This document shows positions 1 through 7,144 of a stretch of 10,199 nt of DNA, one piece after another. The number at the start of each line of letters is the position of its first letter. Position 1 is the first letter of the stretch. The notes under the pieces are model-generated. The model searched no databases and had not been told where the DNA came from. It saw nothing but the letters and a program-made list of their open reading frames with translations. The DNA is from Lachnospiraceae bacterium. GTDB lineage: Bacteria; Bacillota_A; Clostridia; Lachnospirales; Lachnospiraceae. Location: NCBI GenBank assembly GCA_024690425.1, contig JAILCT010000065.1, positions 1-10,199 on the forward strand, written 5' to 3'. A program made the position numbers and the translations under genes.

Positions 1-1774
1 ATTACAATACCCCTTCGACAGCAGATATATAATAAAGAAGAAAAAATCGTTAAAGAGACAGCTCCTTGATAAGGGGACAGGCTTCATTGATAAGAAGATA
101 GCAGTACTCGGAGGCTCGACAACTCATGACATAATCATGATGCTTGAGCTGTTTTTGCTTGACCAGGGCATAAGACCGGAATTCTATGAGTGTGAATATG
201 CCCAGTACTGGGAAGATGTAATGTTTGATAACCCGGAACTTAAGGAATTCGCCCCGGATATAATCTATATTCATACAAGTAACAGGAACATAAGGCAGTA
301 TCCCGCCCTGTCCATGAATGAAGAGGAGATAAAGGGGTTGCTGGATGCCGATTATGAACACTTCGAGAAGATGTGGGGTAAAATAGAAAACACCTATCAT
401 TGCCCTGTTATCCAGAATAATTTTGAGTACCCGTTTTACAGGATGTTGGGTAATGCAGATGCTACCGATATCCATGGGCGGGTCAACTACATAAACAGGC
501 TTAATGCGATGTTTGCCGCTTATGCAAGGGATCATAAGGACTTCTTTATCCAGGATATCAATTATCTGTCCGCTGCATACGGACTTGACAGGTGGTCGGA
601 TCCGCTTTACTGGCATATGTATAAATACTCCCTGTCTATGGAGGCTATCCCGACTCTTTCTTACAATCTAAGCAATATCATTAAGTCCATTTACGGCAAG
701 AACAAGAAGGCTCTGGCCCTTGATCTTGACAATACCCTCTGGGGCGGAATAGTCGGGGATGACGGAGTTGAGGGAATAGAGATAGGACCCGAGACATCTA
801 TGGGCCAGGTCTATTCGGAATTCCAGGGTTATCTTAAGGATCTTAAGGATATAGGTGTCATACTTAATGTATGCTCCAAGAATGAAGAAGAGAATGCTAT
901 AGGCGGGCTGAATCATCCTGACGGAGTCCTTAAGCCTGATGACTTTATCGTGATAAAGGCCAACTGGGATCCCAAGAGCAAAAACCTTGCGGACATGGCA
1001 GGCGAACTGAATCTGCTGCCTGAATCCTTCGTCTTTGTTGATGATAATCCGGCAGAACGAGAGATCGTAAGAAGTCAGTTACATGTGGTATCTCCGGAGA
1101 TAGGAAGCGTTGAAGACTATATAAGGGTGATCGATCATTCGGGATTCTTCGAGGTTACCAACCTGTCGGCAGATGATGCCAAGCGTAACGAGATGTATAA
1201 GGAGAACGCCAAGAGAGCGAAGCTTGAAGCAAGCTTTGACAACTATGGCGATTATCTTAAGTCCCTTGAAATGAAAGGTACGATAAAGAACTTCGAGCCC
1301 ATCTATATGGAGAGGATTGCCCAGCTCAGCAACAAGAGCAACCAGTTTAACCTTACAACAAGAAGGTATACAAGGGCGGAGATAGAAGAAATAGCGGATT
1401 CGGATGACTATATTGATATATACGGCAAGCTGGAGGATAAGTTCGGGGATAACGGTGTTGTCTCAGTGGTAATAGGACATAAAGAGGGAGATATCCTTGA
1501 TATGGACTTATGGATCATGAGCTGCAGGGTCCTTAAGAGGGATATGGAATATGCCATGATGGACGAGCTTGTTCATAAGGCCGGGGAAGCAGGCATCAGG
1601 ACCATAAGGGGCCATTATTATCCCACGGCGAAGAACAAGATGGTTAAGGATTTTTATGCACTCATGGGATTTACGTTGACGGAAGAAGACAGTGAGGGCA
1701 ACAGGACCTGGGAGTTCAAGGTAGAAGATGATTATGAGGATAAGAACCACTATATAAGTGTAAATCAGGAATAA
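1..1774 (+). CDS. FkbH-like HAD-IIIC family protein (glyceryl transferase/phosphatase type), 5'-truncated by window edge
   Basis: The reading frame is open from base 2 (590 residues visible), so the first ATG at 137 is internal. Residues before it fit the family: an LQYPFDS start and a GGST block (window residues 37-40), typical of the SGNH-like N-terminal domain. Then comes a HAD domain with DLDNT (Asp241, Asp243), a CSKN motif (Cys291) and VDDNPAE (Asp347-Asp348). A C-terminal GNAT-like domain carries the hallmark NKSNQFNLTTRRYT. Probably only a few N-terminal residues are missing. Family knowledge: FkbH-type proteins dephosphorylate 1,3-bisphosphoglycerate and transfer the glyceryl group to an ACP thiol for polyketide, tetronate or polysaccharide decoration. 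An ACP gene starts 18 bases downstream, which supports this role. The final product cannot be read from this window. Family assignment is strong; the exact substrate is inferred. Confidence 0.9.
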   Translation, partial: LQYPFDSRYIIKKKKSLKRQLLDKGTGFIDKKIAVLGGSTTHDIIMMLELFLLDQGIRPEFYECEYAQYWEDVMFDNPELKEFAPDIIYIHTSNRNIRQYPALSMNEEEIKGLLDADYEHFEKMWGKIENTYHCPVIQNNFEYPFYRMLGNADATDIHGRVNYINRLNAMFAAYARDHKDFFIQDINYLSAAYGLDRWSDPLYWHMYKYSLSMEAIPTLSYNLSNIIKSIYGKNKKALALDLDNTLWGGIVGDDGVEGIEIGPETSMGQVYSEFQGYLKDLKDIGVILNVCSKNEEENAIGGLNHPDGVLKPDDFIVIKANWDPKSKNLADMAGELNLLPESFVFVDDNPAEREIVRSQLHVVSPEIGSVEDYIRVIDHSGFFEVTNLSADDAKRNEMYKENAKRAKLEASFDNYGDYLKSLEMKGTIKNFEPIYMERIAQLSNKSNQFNLTTRRYTRAEIEEIADSDDYIDIYGKLEDKFGDNGVVSVVIGHKEGDILDMDLWIMSCRVLKRDMEYAMMDELVHKAGEAGIRTIRGHYYPTAKNKMVKDFYALMGFTLTEEDSEGNRTWEFKVEDDYEDKNHYISVNQE

Positions 1775-1792
1775 GAAGAAAGGGGAAGGAAG

Positions 1793-2032
1793 ATGAGCAG
1801 GGAAGAAATATTTAAGAGACTGAACGAGGTATTCCGTGACGTGTTTGACCGGGATGACATTACGGTAAAGGATGAGACAACGGCAGCTGATGTCGAGGGA
1901 TGGGACAGCCTTATCCACATAACACTGATGGACGCCGTAGAAGAGGAATTCGACATAAGATTTGACATGAAAACAGTTGTCAAGATGAAAAATGTCGGAG
2001 AACTGGTCTCAGCAATAGAAGAAAAATTATAA
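1793..2032 (+). CDS. Acyl carrier protein, partner of the FkbH-like protein
   Basis: This is a 79-residue, strongly acidic four-helix carrier protein. The phosphopantetheine attachment serine is Ser39 in the motif VEGWDSL. The GWDSL form is usual for stand-alone or assembly-line carriers, whereas the fatty-acid carrier AcpP normally has GADSLD, so this is probably not the housekeeping AcpP. A strong ribosome binding site (AGGGGAAGGA, 1781-1790) lies just before the ATG, which fixes the start. The gene sits 18 bases after the FkbH-like gene and very likely shares its transcript. Inference: it holds the glyceryl unit loaded by the upstream enzyme until a ketosynthase-like or acyltransferase partner, not in the window, uses it. 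It would need a phosphopantetheinyl transferase encoded elsewhere. Confidence 0.92.
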   Translation: MSREEIFKRLNEVFRDVFDRDDITVKDETTAADVEGWDSLIHITLMDAVEEEFDIRFDMKTVVKMKNVGELVSAIEEKL

Positions 2033-2059
2033 AGAACAGAAATAGAAAGGAGAAGGGTT

Positions 2060-3139
2060 ATGAAGAGAATCGGTATGTTAACAAGCGGTGGTGACTGCCA
2101 GGCACTTAATGCCGCAATGAGGGGTGTTGTTAAGTCCCTGTGGTACACACTCGGCGGAGATCAGGTTGAGATCTATGGTTTCAACAACGGTTACAGGGGT
2201 CTTATCTACCATGATTACAGGAAGTTCGAGTTTAAGGATTTTTCAGGTATTCTTACACGGGGCGGAACGATACTCGGAACATCAAGGACACCCTTTAAGA
2301 CGATAAGGGAGCCTGATGAGAACGGTCTTGATAAGGTTGCTGCAATGAAGCAGACTTACTATAATTTAAATCTTGACTGTCTGGTTATCCTGGGAGGTAA
2401 CGGAACTCATAAGACGGCACACCTCTTAAGCCAGGAAGGTCTTAATATCATAACTCTTCCAAAGACCATAGATAATGATCTCTTCGGAACGGATATGACT
2501 TTCGGCTTCCAGAGTGCGGTTGATATAGCGGTTGACTGTATTGACTGTATCCATACAACGGCATCTTCACACGGACGTGTGTTTATAGTTGAGGTAATGG
2601 GACACAAGGTAGGATGGCTTACACTTAATGCCGGAATAGCCGGCGGCGCTGACATCATCCTTATTCCCGAGATCCCCTATGACATGGATAAGATCGTCGA
2701 TGCGATCAATCTAAGGGTTAAGAGGGGAAGCACCTTTACGATCCTTGCGGTTGCTGAGGGTGCAATAAGCAAACAGAAGGCCAAGATGAGCAAGAAGGAG
2801 CTCAAGGAATATATGGAAAAGAGCAAGTATCCTTCCGTATCATATGAGATAGCTGATGAGCTTCAAAAGAGAACAGGCCAGGAGATAAGAGTCACGGTTC
2901 CCGGTCATACCCAGCGCGGCGGTACACCCTGCGCATATGACAGGGTATTTGCAAGCCGCCTTGGCGCAGAGGCAGGAGCACTTATCATGAAGGGAGAATA
3001 CGGATTCATGGTAGGCTACAGGAACAGGGAGATCGTCAAGGTACCGCTTGACGAGGTTGCGGGCAAGCTTAAATTCGTATCTCCGGATGCAACCATAATA
3101 AAGGAAGCCAAGCTGCTCGGTATAAGCTTTGGTGATTAA
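2060..3139 (+). CDS. pfkA: 6-phosphofructokinase (group III-like)
   Basis: This 359-residue enzyme phosphorylates fructose 6-phosphate to fructose 1,6-bisphosphate in cytosolic glycolysis. Visible motifs are the nucleotide loop LTSGGDCQALNA (7-18), GGNGT (112-116), PKTIDND (134-140) with catalytic Asp138, VEVMGHKVGW, and PGHTQRGG (281-288) in the sugar-phosphate site. Gly115 aligns with E. coli Gly104, the position usually Asp in pyrophosphate-dependent enzymes, so ATP is the likelier donor. Lys135 replaces E. coli Gly124, as in PPi-type and group III enzymes. Asn114 stands where most family members have Asp. It is longer than the classical enzyme of about 320 residues. Start: ATG with AAAGGAG seven bases upstream. 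It lies 27 bases after the ACP gene and 20 before dnaX. Family is certain; donor specificity is inferred. Confidence 0.95.
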   Translation: MKRIGMLTSGGDCQALNAAMRGVVKSLWYTLGGDQVEIYGFNNGYRGLIYHDYRKFEFKDFSGILTRGGTILGTSRTPFKTIREPDENGLDKVAAMKQTYYNLNLDCLVILGGNGTHKTAHLLSQEGLNIITLPKTIDNDLFGTDMTFGFQSAVDIAVDCIDCIHTTASSHGRVFIVEVMGHKVGWLTLNAGIAGGADIILIPEIPYDMDKIVDAINLRVKRGSTFTILAVAEGAISKQKAKMSKKELKEYMEKSKYPSVSYEIADELQKRTGQEIRVTVPGHTQRGGTPCAYDRVFASRLGAEAGALIMKGEYGFMVGYRNREIVKVPLDEVAGKLKFVSPDATIIKEAKLLGISFGD

Positions 3140-3159
3140 GGATATTTGTTGGAGGAAGT

Positions 3160-4722
3160 ATGTCGTATACCGCATTATACAGGAAATGGCGGCCCGATAA
3201 GTTTACGGATGTCAAGGGGCAGGATGCAATAGTGACCACCCTTAAAAATCAAATAATTCACGACCGTATAGGGCATGCCTACCTGTTCTGCGGAACAAGG
3301 GGAACCGGTAAGACCACGGTGGCCAAGATAGTTGCGAAGGCTGTGAACTGCGAACATCCTGTTGACGGTAATCCGTGCGGAGAGTGTAAAAGCTGCAGGG
3401 CAATTGCCGACGGAACCTCAATGAATGTTATCGAGATAGATGCCGCTTCGAATAACGGAGTTGATAACATAAGGGAGATAAGGGATGAAGTCACCTATTC
3501 TCCTACTGAGGGAAGGTATAAGGTCTATATAATCGATGAGGTTCACATGCTCTCAACGGGAGCATTTAACGCTCTCTTAAAGACACTTGAAGAACCTCCT
3601 TCATACGTTATATTCATCCTCGCGACAACGGAAGTCCATAAGATTCCCGTTACGATACTGTCAAGATGCCAGAGGTATGATTTTAAGAGAATATCGGTAG
3701 ACACGATAAGCGAGAGATTACATGAACTGGCAGAAGGCGAAGGCATAGAAGCGGAAGAAAAGGCAATAAGATATATAGCCAAATCCGCCGACGGGGCTCT
3801 CAGAGATGCGCTTTCCCTCATGGACCAGTGCAATTCATTTTACTTCGGGCAGACACTCACATATGACAAGGTGCTTGAAGTGCTGGGGGCTGTTGACACA
3901 GGCGTCTTTTCGGATCTTTTATGTGCCGTTATAGCAAGGGATGTGAAAAGCTCGATAAGTATTCTAGATGAAGTGGTCATACAGGGAAGAGAACTAAGCC
4001 AGTTTGTTGTGGATTTTACCTGGTATTTACGCAATCTCATGCTCGTGAAAACTTCAGAAGAAGATAATATCGAAGAAGTCATTGACATGTCCGGCGAAAA
4101 CCTTATGCAGTTAAAGCGTGAAGCACAGGCTGTGGACACTGACAGGGTCATGAGGTATATAAGGATATTTTCCGAACTGTCGGGACAGATAAGGAATGCT
4201 ACCCAGAAGAGGGTACTTATAGAGATCGCCCTTATAAAGTTATGCAGGCCGGGGATGGAGACAGATACAGGATCCCTGCTTGATCGTATACGGGCAATAG
4301 AGGAGAAGCTTGAAAAGGGTGATTTTTCAATAAGCGAAGGGAGCGGAACACCGGCTGAAAAACCGGATGAGGCAATAAAGCCCGTTGAGCTTACAAGAGC
4401 CCTTAACAGTGATATTAAAGAGCTTGTCGGAAAATGGAACCGGGTCATAGCAAATGTTACGAATCCCGGAATGAGTATGCTTAAGAAATGTAAGCTTACA
4501 GTAACGGATGATGACCGGCTTCTGATAGCATCGTTTGACCCCATGCATGTAGAGTATCTGAACAGGGATAATGTCAGGGAGGAAATAAGCGATGCCATGG
4601 AAGAAGTGCTGGGGAAAAGCGTACTCTATGAGATTACCGGAATGGAAGACAAGACAGCATTTAAGAAGAAATACCCTGATCTTTCGGTCATAAACATGGA
4701 GATCGAGACAGAGGATCAGTAG
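3160..4722 (+). CDS. dnaX: DNA polymerase III subunit gamma/tau
   Basis: This 520-residue clamp-loader ATPase loads the beta clamp and bridges the replicative polymerase and the helicase. It opens with the invariant SYTALYRKWRP, then Walker A GTRGTGKTT (45-53), a zinc module with Cys64, Cys73, Cys76 and Cys79, Walker B DEVH (126-129), and the SRC arginine-finger motif (168-170). The clamp-loader lid and collar follow. A short charged linker leads to a C-terminal tau-like domain at about residues 410-510. It is slightly shorter than typical Firmicutes DnaX. I see no A AAA AAG slippery heptamer, so a frameshifted gamma form is not supported. The Shine-Dalgarno GGAGG lies unusually close to the ATG (four bases), but the conserved N-terminus confirms the start. 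It heads the common dnaX-ebfC-recR block. Confidence 0.98.
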   Translation: MSYTALYRKWRPDKFTDVKGQDAIVTTLKNQIIHDRIGHAYLFCGTRGTGKTTVAKIVAKAVNCEHPVDGNPCGECKSCRAIADGTSMNVIEIDAASNNGVDNIREIRDEVTYSPTEGRYKVYIIDEVHMLSTGAFNALLKTLEEPPSYVIFILATTEVHKIPVTILSRCQRYDFKRISVDTISERLHELAEGEGIEAEEKAIRYIAKSADGALRDALSLMDQCNSFYFGQTLTYDKVLEVLGAVDTGVFSDLLCAVIARDVKSSISILDEVVIQGRELSQFVVDFTWYLRNLMLVKTSEEDNIEEVIDMSGENLMQLKREAQAVDTDRVMRYIRIFSELSGQIRNATQKRVLIEIALIKLCRPGMETDTGSLLDRIRAIEEKLEKGDFSISEGSGTPAEKPDEAIKPVELTRALNSDIKELVGKWNRVIANVTNPGMSMLKKCKLTVTDDDRLLIASFDPMHVEYLNRDNVREEISDAMEEVLGKSVLYEITGMEDKTAFKKKYPDLSVINMEIETEDQ

Positions 4723-4754
4723 AAGTAACCATTATAAAAGGGAGGAAGTAACAA

Positions 4755-5111
4755 ATGGCAAAAAGAGGCGGATTTCCCGGAGGAATGGGAATGTCCGGAA
4801 ACATGAACAACCTCATGAAGCAGGCACAGAAGATGCAGAAGCAGATGGAGGAGAGCCAGAAAGCACTGGAGGAGAAAGAATTTACTGCAGCAGCAGGAGG
4901 CGGGGCAGTAGAGGTCACGGTTTCCGGTAAAAAAGAAATAACCGCTGTAAAGCTTAAAGAGGAAGTTGTGGATCCTGATGATATAGAAATGCTTGAGGAT
5001 CTTATAATGGCAGCTGTAAATGAGGCCCTTCGAAAGGTTGAAGAAGAGACCGCAAGCAGTATGAGCAAGCTTACGGGTGGAATGGGACTTGGAGGAGGAT
5101 TTCCGTTTTAA
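4755..5111 (+). CDS. ebfC: YbaB/EbfC family nucleoid-associated protein
   Basis: This is a 118-residue DNA-binding protein of the YbaB/EbfC family, which forms dimers that bind DNA with tweezer-like helices. Visible features are a Gly/Met-rich N-terminus, a coiled-coil helix ([17 protein letters not shown]) at about 18-35, then the family core [15 protein letters not shown], and a Gly-rich C-terminal tail. The ribosome binding site is AAAAGGGAGG (4736-4745), nine bases before the ATG. The stop codon overlaps the recR start by one base (TAATG). The position between dnaX and recR is conserved in many bacteria and supports a link to replication or recombinational repair, although the molecular role in this family is not well fixed. 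Confidence 0.97.
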   Translation: MAKRGGFPGGMGMSGNMNNLMKQAQKMQKQMEESQKALEEKEFTAAAGGGAVEVTVSGKKEITAVKLKEEVVDPDDIEMLEDLIMAAVNEALRKVEEETASSMSKLTGGMGLGGGFPF

Positions 5112-5710
5112 TGGAACTATATAGCGGTTACATTAGCAGGCTGATCGGCGAGTTATCGGTCCTGCCGGGGATTGGTAATAAATCAGCCCAGCGCCTGGCC
5201 TTTCACATAATAAACATGCCTAAGGAGAAGGTGGAAGCGCTGGCATCGGCAATGACTGAAGCAAGGAACAACATTAAATACTGCAGGGAGTGCTTTACCC
5301 TTACGGACAATGAGATATGTCCCATATGCTCTGATGAGAACAGGGACCATAAGCAGATAATGGTCGTTGAGAACACAAGAGATATGACGGCATACGAGAA
5401 GACAGGGAAGTACAAGGGTGTATATCATGTGCTCCATGGGGCCATAAATCCTTCACTAGGAATAGGCCCCAATGATATCAAGCTTCCCGATCTTTTAAAG
5501 AGGCTTCAGACTGTTGATGCATCAGAGGTAATAATAGCGACCAATTCAAGCATCGAAGGTGAGACAACAGCTATGTACATCAGTAAGCTTATCAAGCCTA
5601 CAGGTATACGGGTTACAAGGATAGCCAGCGGAGTACCTGTCGGCGGTGAACTGGAATACATAGATGAGGTGACTCTGTCAAGAGCTCTGGATGCAAGAGT
5701 TGAGTTGTGA
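5111..5710 (+). CDS. recR: Recombination mediator protein RecR
   Basis: This 199-residue protein acts with RecO (and RecF) to load RecA on SSB-coated single-stranded DNA gaps. It has the usual length and layout: a helix-hairpin-helix LPGIGNKSAQRLAFH (18-32), a four-cysteine zinc finger (Cys58, Cys61, Cys70, Cys73), a Toprim domain starting near residue 82 (MVVENTRD) with HGAINPSLGIGP, and a C-terminal Walker-B-like segment with TRIASGVPVGGELEYID. The ATG overlaps the last base of ebfC (TAATG), with GGAGGAGG at 5091-5098 inside ebfC, so translation is probably coupled. Arginine codons are mainly AGG (6 of 11), which serves as the local codon-use baseline. Confidence 0.98.
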   Translation: MELYSGYISRLIGELSVLPGIGNKSAQRLAFHIINMPKEKVEALASAMTEARNNIKYCRECFTLTDNEICPICSDENRDHKQIMVVENTRDMTAYEKTGKYKGVYHVLHGAINPSLGIGPNDIKLPDLLKRLQTVDASEVIIATNSSIEGETTAMYISKLIKPTGIRVTRIASGVPVGGELEYIDEVTLSRALDARVEL

Positions 5711-5739
5711 TTTTAATATAATACGAGGAGAATAAGAAA

Positions 5740-6780
5740 ATGAGTGTTGAAGTAAGTAGTTTCGGTAAGACAAAGGATGGAAAAGAGGCTAAGCTGTATA
5801 CCATAACCAACGGGAAAGGAGCAAAAGCATCCATAACCGATTTTGGTGCCACTCTTGTAAAGCTCTTTATACCTGATGATAAAGGGGAAGTTAAGGATGT
5901 GGTTTTGGGTTTTGACAGTGCGGCAGACTATGAGAACTGCACTTCCTATATAGGTGCGACCATAGGGCCCAATTCGAACAGGATAGGAAACAGCAGGTTT
6001 TCGATAGACGGTATAGAATACAGGCTTGCCGATAATGACGGCGGTAATAACCTTCACAGTGATGATGATCTGGGCTTCCATAAGCAGTTATTTGATGCCG
6101 AGATACTCGAAAAGGGGGTTAAGTTCACAATAAGCATAGCAGATATGGTAATGGGCTTCCCGGGTAATAAGACGGCAAGCGTAACCTATACCTTAAGTGA
6201 TGAGAATGAACTTAAGCTGGAATATGAAGGTATAAGCGATAAGAAGACGATCTTCAATATGACCAACCATTCCTATTTCAACCTTGCCGGCCATACAGCA
6301 GGGGCACAAGGGGTGCTTGATACGGAGCTTATGGTAAAGGCAGGCAGATATACTGAGATAGTACCCGGGGCGATCCCCACAGGCAAGCTTCCCGAGGTTT
6401 TGGGAACTCCGATGGATTTCAGAAATCCCAAGAAGATCGGTAAAGAGATAGATGCTGATTTTGAACAGATGAAGATGGTGCACGGATATGACCATAATTT
6501 TGCCATAGATGATTATGACGGGACACTTAAGCTTGTTGCCAGCGCATCCTGCGACGGACGGACTATGGAGGTGTATACCGATCTTCCTGGAATCCAGTTC
6601 TATTCAGGCAACGGTCTGTCTCCTTATGATGGTAAAGAAGGAGCTAAGTACGGAAACAGGGGCGGCTTCTGTCTTGAGACCCAGTACTTCCCGGACAGCG
6701 TAAACCAGCCTTCATTCGAGTCACCCGTTAAGGTTGCGGGTGAGAAGTATCATACGGTAACCATGTATAAGTTTGTGTAA
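5740..6780 (+). CDS. galM: Aldose 1-epimerase (galactose mutarotase)
   Basis: This 346-residue cytosolic enzyme interconverts alpha and beta anomers of galactose and glucose and feeds the Leloir pathway. Family motifs are in order: IGPNSNRIGNSRF (around 76-88), NNLH with His106, TNHSYFNL with catalytic acid His177, GYDHNF with Asp251, and a GGFCLETQYFPDS segment with catalytic base Glu313. Length is typical, and no signal peptide is visible. Start: ATG with GAGGAG (5725-5730) nine bases upstream, 29 bases after recR. No other galactose genes are nearby, so its place here may reflect general carbohydrate metabolism or chance operon growth. Full set of catalytic residues present; the preferred sugar cannot be told. 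Confidence 0.96.
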   Translation: MSVEVSSFGKTKDGKEAKLYTITNGKGAKASITDFGATLVKLFIPDDKGEVKDVVLGFDSAADYENCTSYIGATIGPNSNRIGNSRFSIDGIEYRLADNDGGNNLHSDDDLGFHKQLFDAEILEKGVKFTISIADMVMGFPGNKTASVTYTLSDENELKLEYEGISDKKTIFNMTNHSYFNLAGHTAGAQGVLDTELMVKAGRYTEIVPGAIPTGKLPEVLGTPMDFRNPKKIGKEIDADFEQMKMVHGYDHNFAIDDYDGTLKLVASASCDGRTMEVYTDLPGIQFYSGNGLSPYDGKEGAKYGNRGGFCLETQYFPDSVNQPSFESPVKVAGEKYHTVTMYKFV

Positions 6781-6784
6781 AGAT

Positions 6785-7144
6785 ATGAATAATAAAAGAC
6801 CTACAACCCAGATAACCCTGATGATCCGTGTGATCGTGGCCATGTATCTTATATACCTGGCTCACGGTCTGATAACCGGACTTGATACTGCACCCAACAG
6901 AAGGCTTATGGCAATAGTTGCCGTAGTCTTCACCTTTGCGGGTGTTCTTATCATTGCCTTTACCATCAAGGCTTTTGTAAACAGGGAATATAAGGATATG
7001 AGAGAGATCGATCTGACGGACAGTGACCTGAAGGTAGAGCAGACAGAAGGCGCGGTCATAGACGAATCGGTAACGGATGAAGGAATTGAGGATAATAAGG
7101 AAATAGTTAATAAGGGTTTGGAAACAGATAGTAAAGATGAGTAA
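6785..7144 (+). CDS. Small two-helix membrane protein with acidic tail, unknown function
   Basis: I do not recognise this 119-residue protein. Two clear hydrophobic helices are visible: about residues 10-32 and 41-65, joined by a short loop with Arg39-Arg40. A soluble, strongly acidic tail follows (66-119, rich in Asp and Glu, no Cys). The chosen start is the ATG four bases after the galM stop. A TTG at 6773 would add four residues and overlap galM, but has no better ribosome binding site. No good Shine-Dalgarno is seen for either, so re-initiation after galM is likely. The 3' end overlaps the next membrane-protein gene by eight bases, suggesting that the two products are made together and may interact. 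The coding assignment rests on compact placement and a coherent membrane-protein composition. Confidence 0.75.
   Translation: MNNKRPTTQITLMIRVIVAMYLIYLAHGLITGLDTAPNRRLMAIVAVVFTFAGVLIIAFTIKAFVNREYKDMREIDLTDSDLKVEQTEGAVIDESVTDEGIEDNKEIVNKGLETDSKDE

Noticed and set aside
50..616. 188-codon open frame on the minus strand inside the FkbH-like gene
   Set aside because: It lies wholly antisense to conserved coding sequence and has no recognisable domain; it is explained by the codon bias of the + strand gene.
137..1774. ATG at 137 as the start of the FkbH-like gene
   Set aside because: The frame is open upstream to base 2 and encodes conserved family sequence there, including the GGST block. ATG 137 would delete part of the SGNH-like domain and has no ribosome binding site.
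1962..1967. TTGACA inside the ACP gene as a -35 box for pfkA
   Set aside because: No convincing -10 box lies 16-18 bases downstream; the sequence simply encodes Phe-Asp-Met in the ACP.
3840..4598. 252-codon open frame on the minus strand inside dnaX
   Set aside because: It is antisense to the conserved dnaX reading frame, has a Ser/Ile-rich composition typical of complement frames, and shows no family motif or ribosome binding site.
3160..4722. Programmed -1 frameshift in dnaX producing a short gamma subunit
   Set aside because: I found no A AAA AAG-type slippery heptamer with a following hairpin; short A runs present do not fit the pattern.
5717..5722. TATAAT upstream of galM as a promoter -10 box
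   Set aside because: The position 17 bases upstream reads CAAGAG, not a -35 box, and transcription would begin inside the galM ribosome binding site.
6773..7144. TTG at 6773 as the start of the small membrane protein
   Set aside because: It overlaps galM by eight bases, adds only four residues (MCKD) and has no better Shine-Dalgarno than ATG 6785. It cannot be fully excluded.
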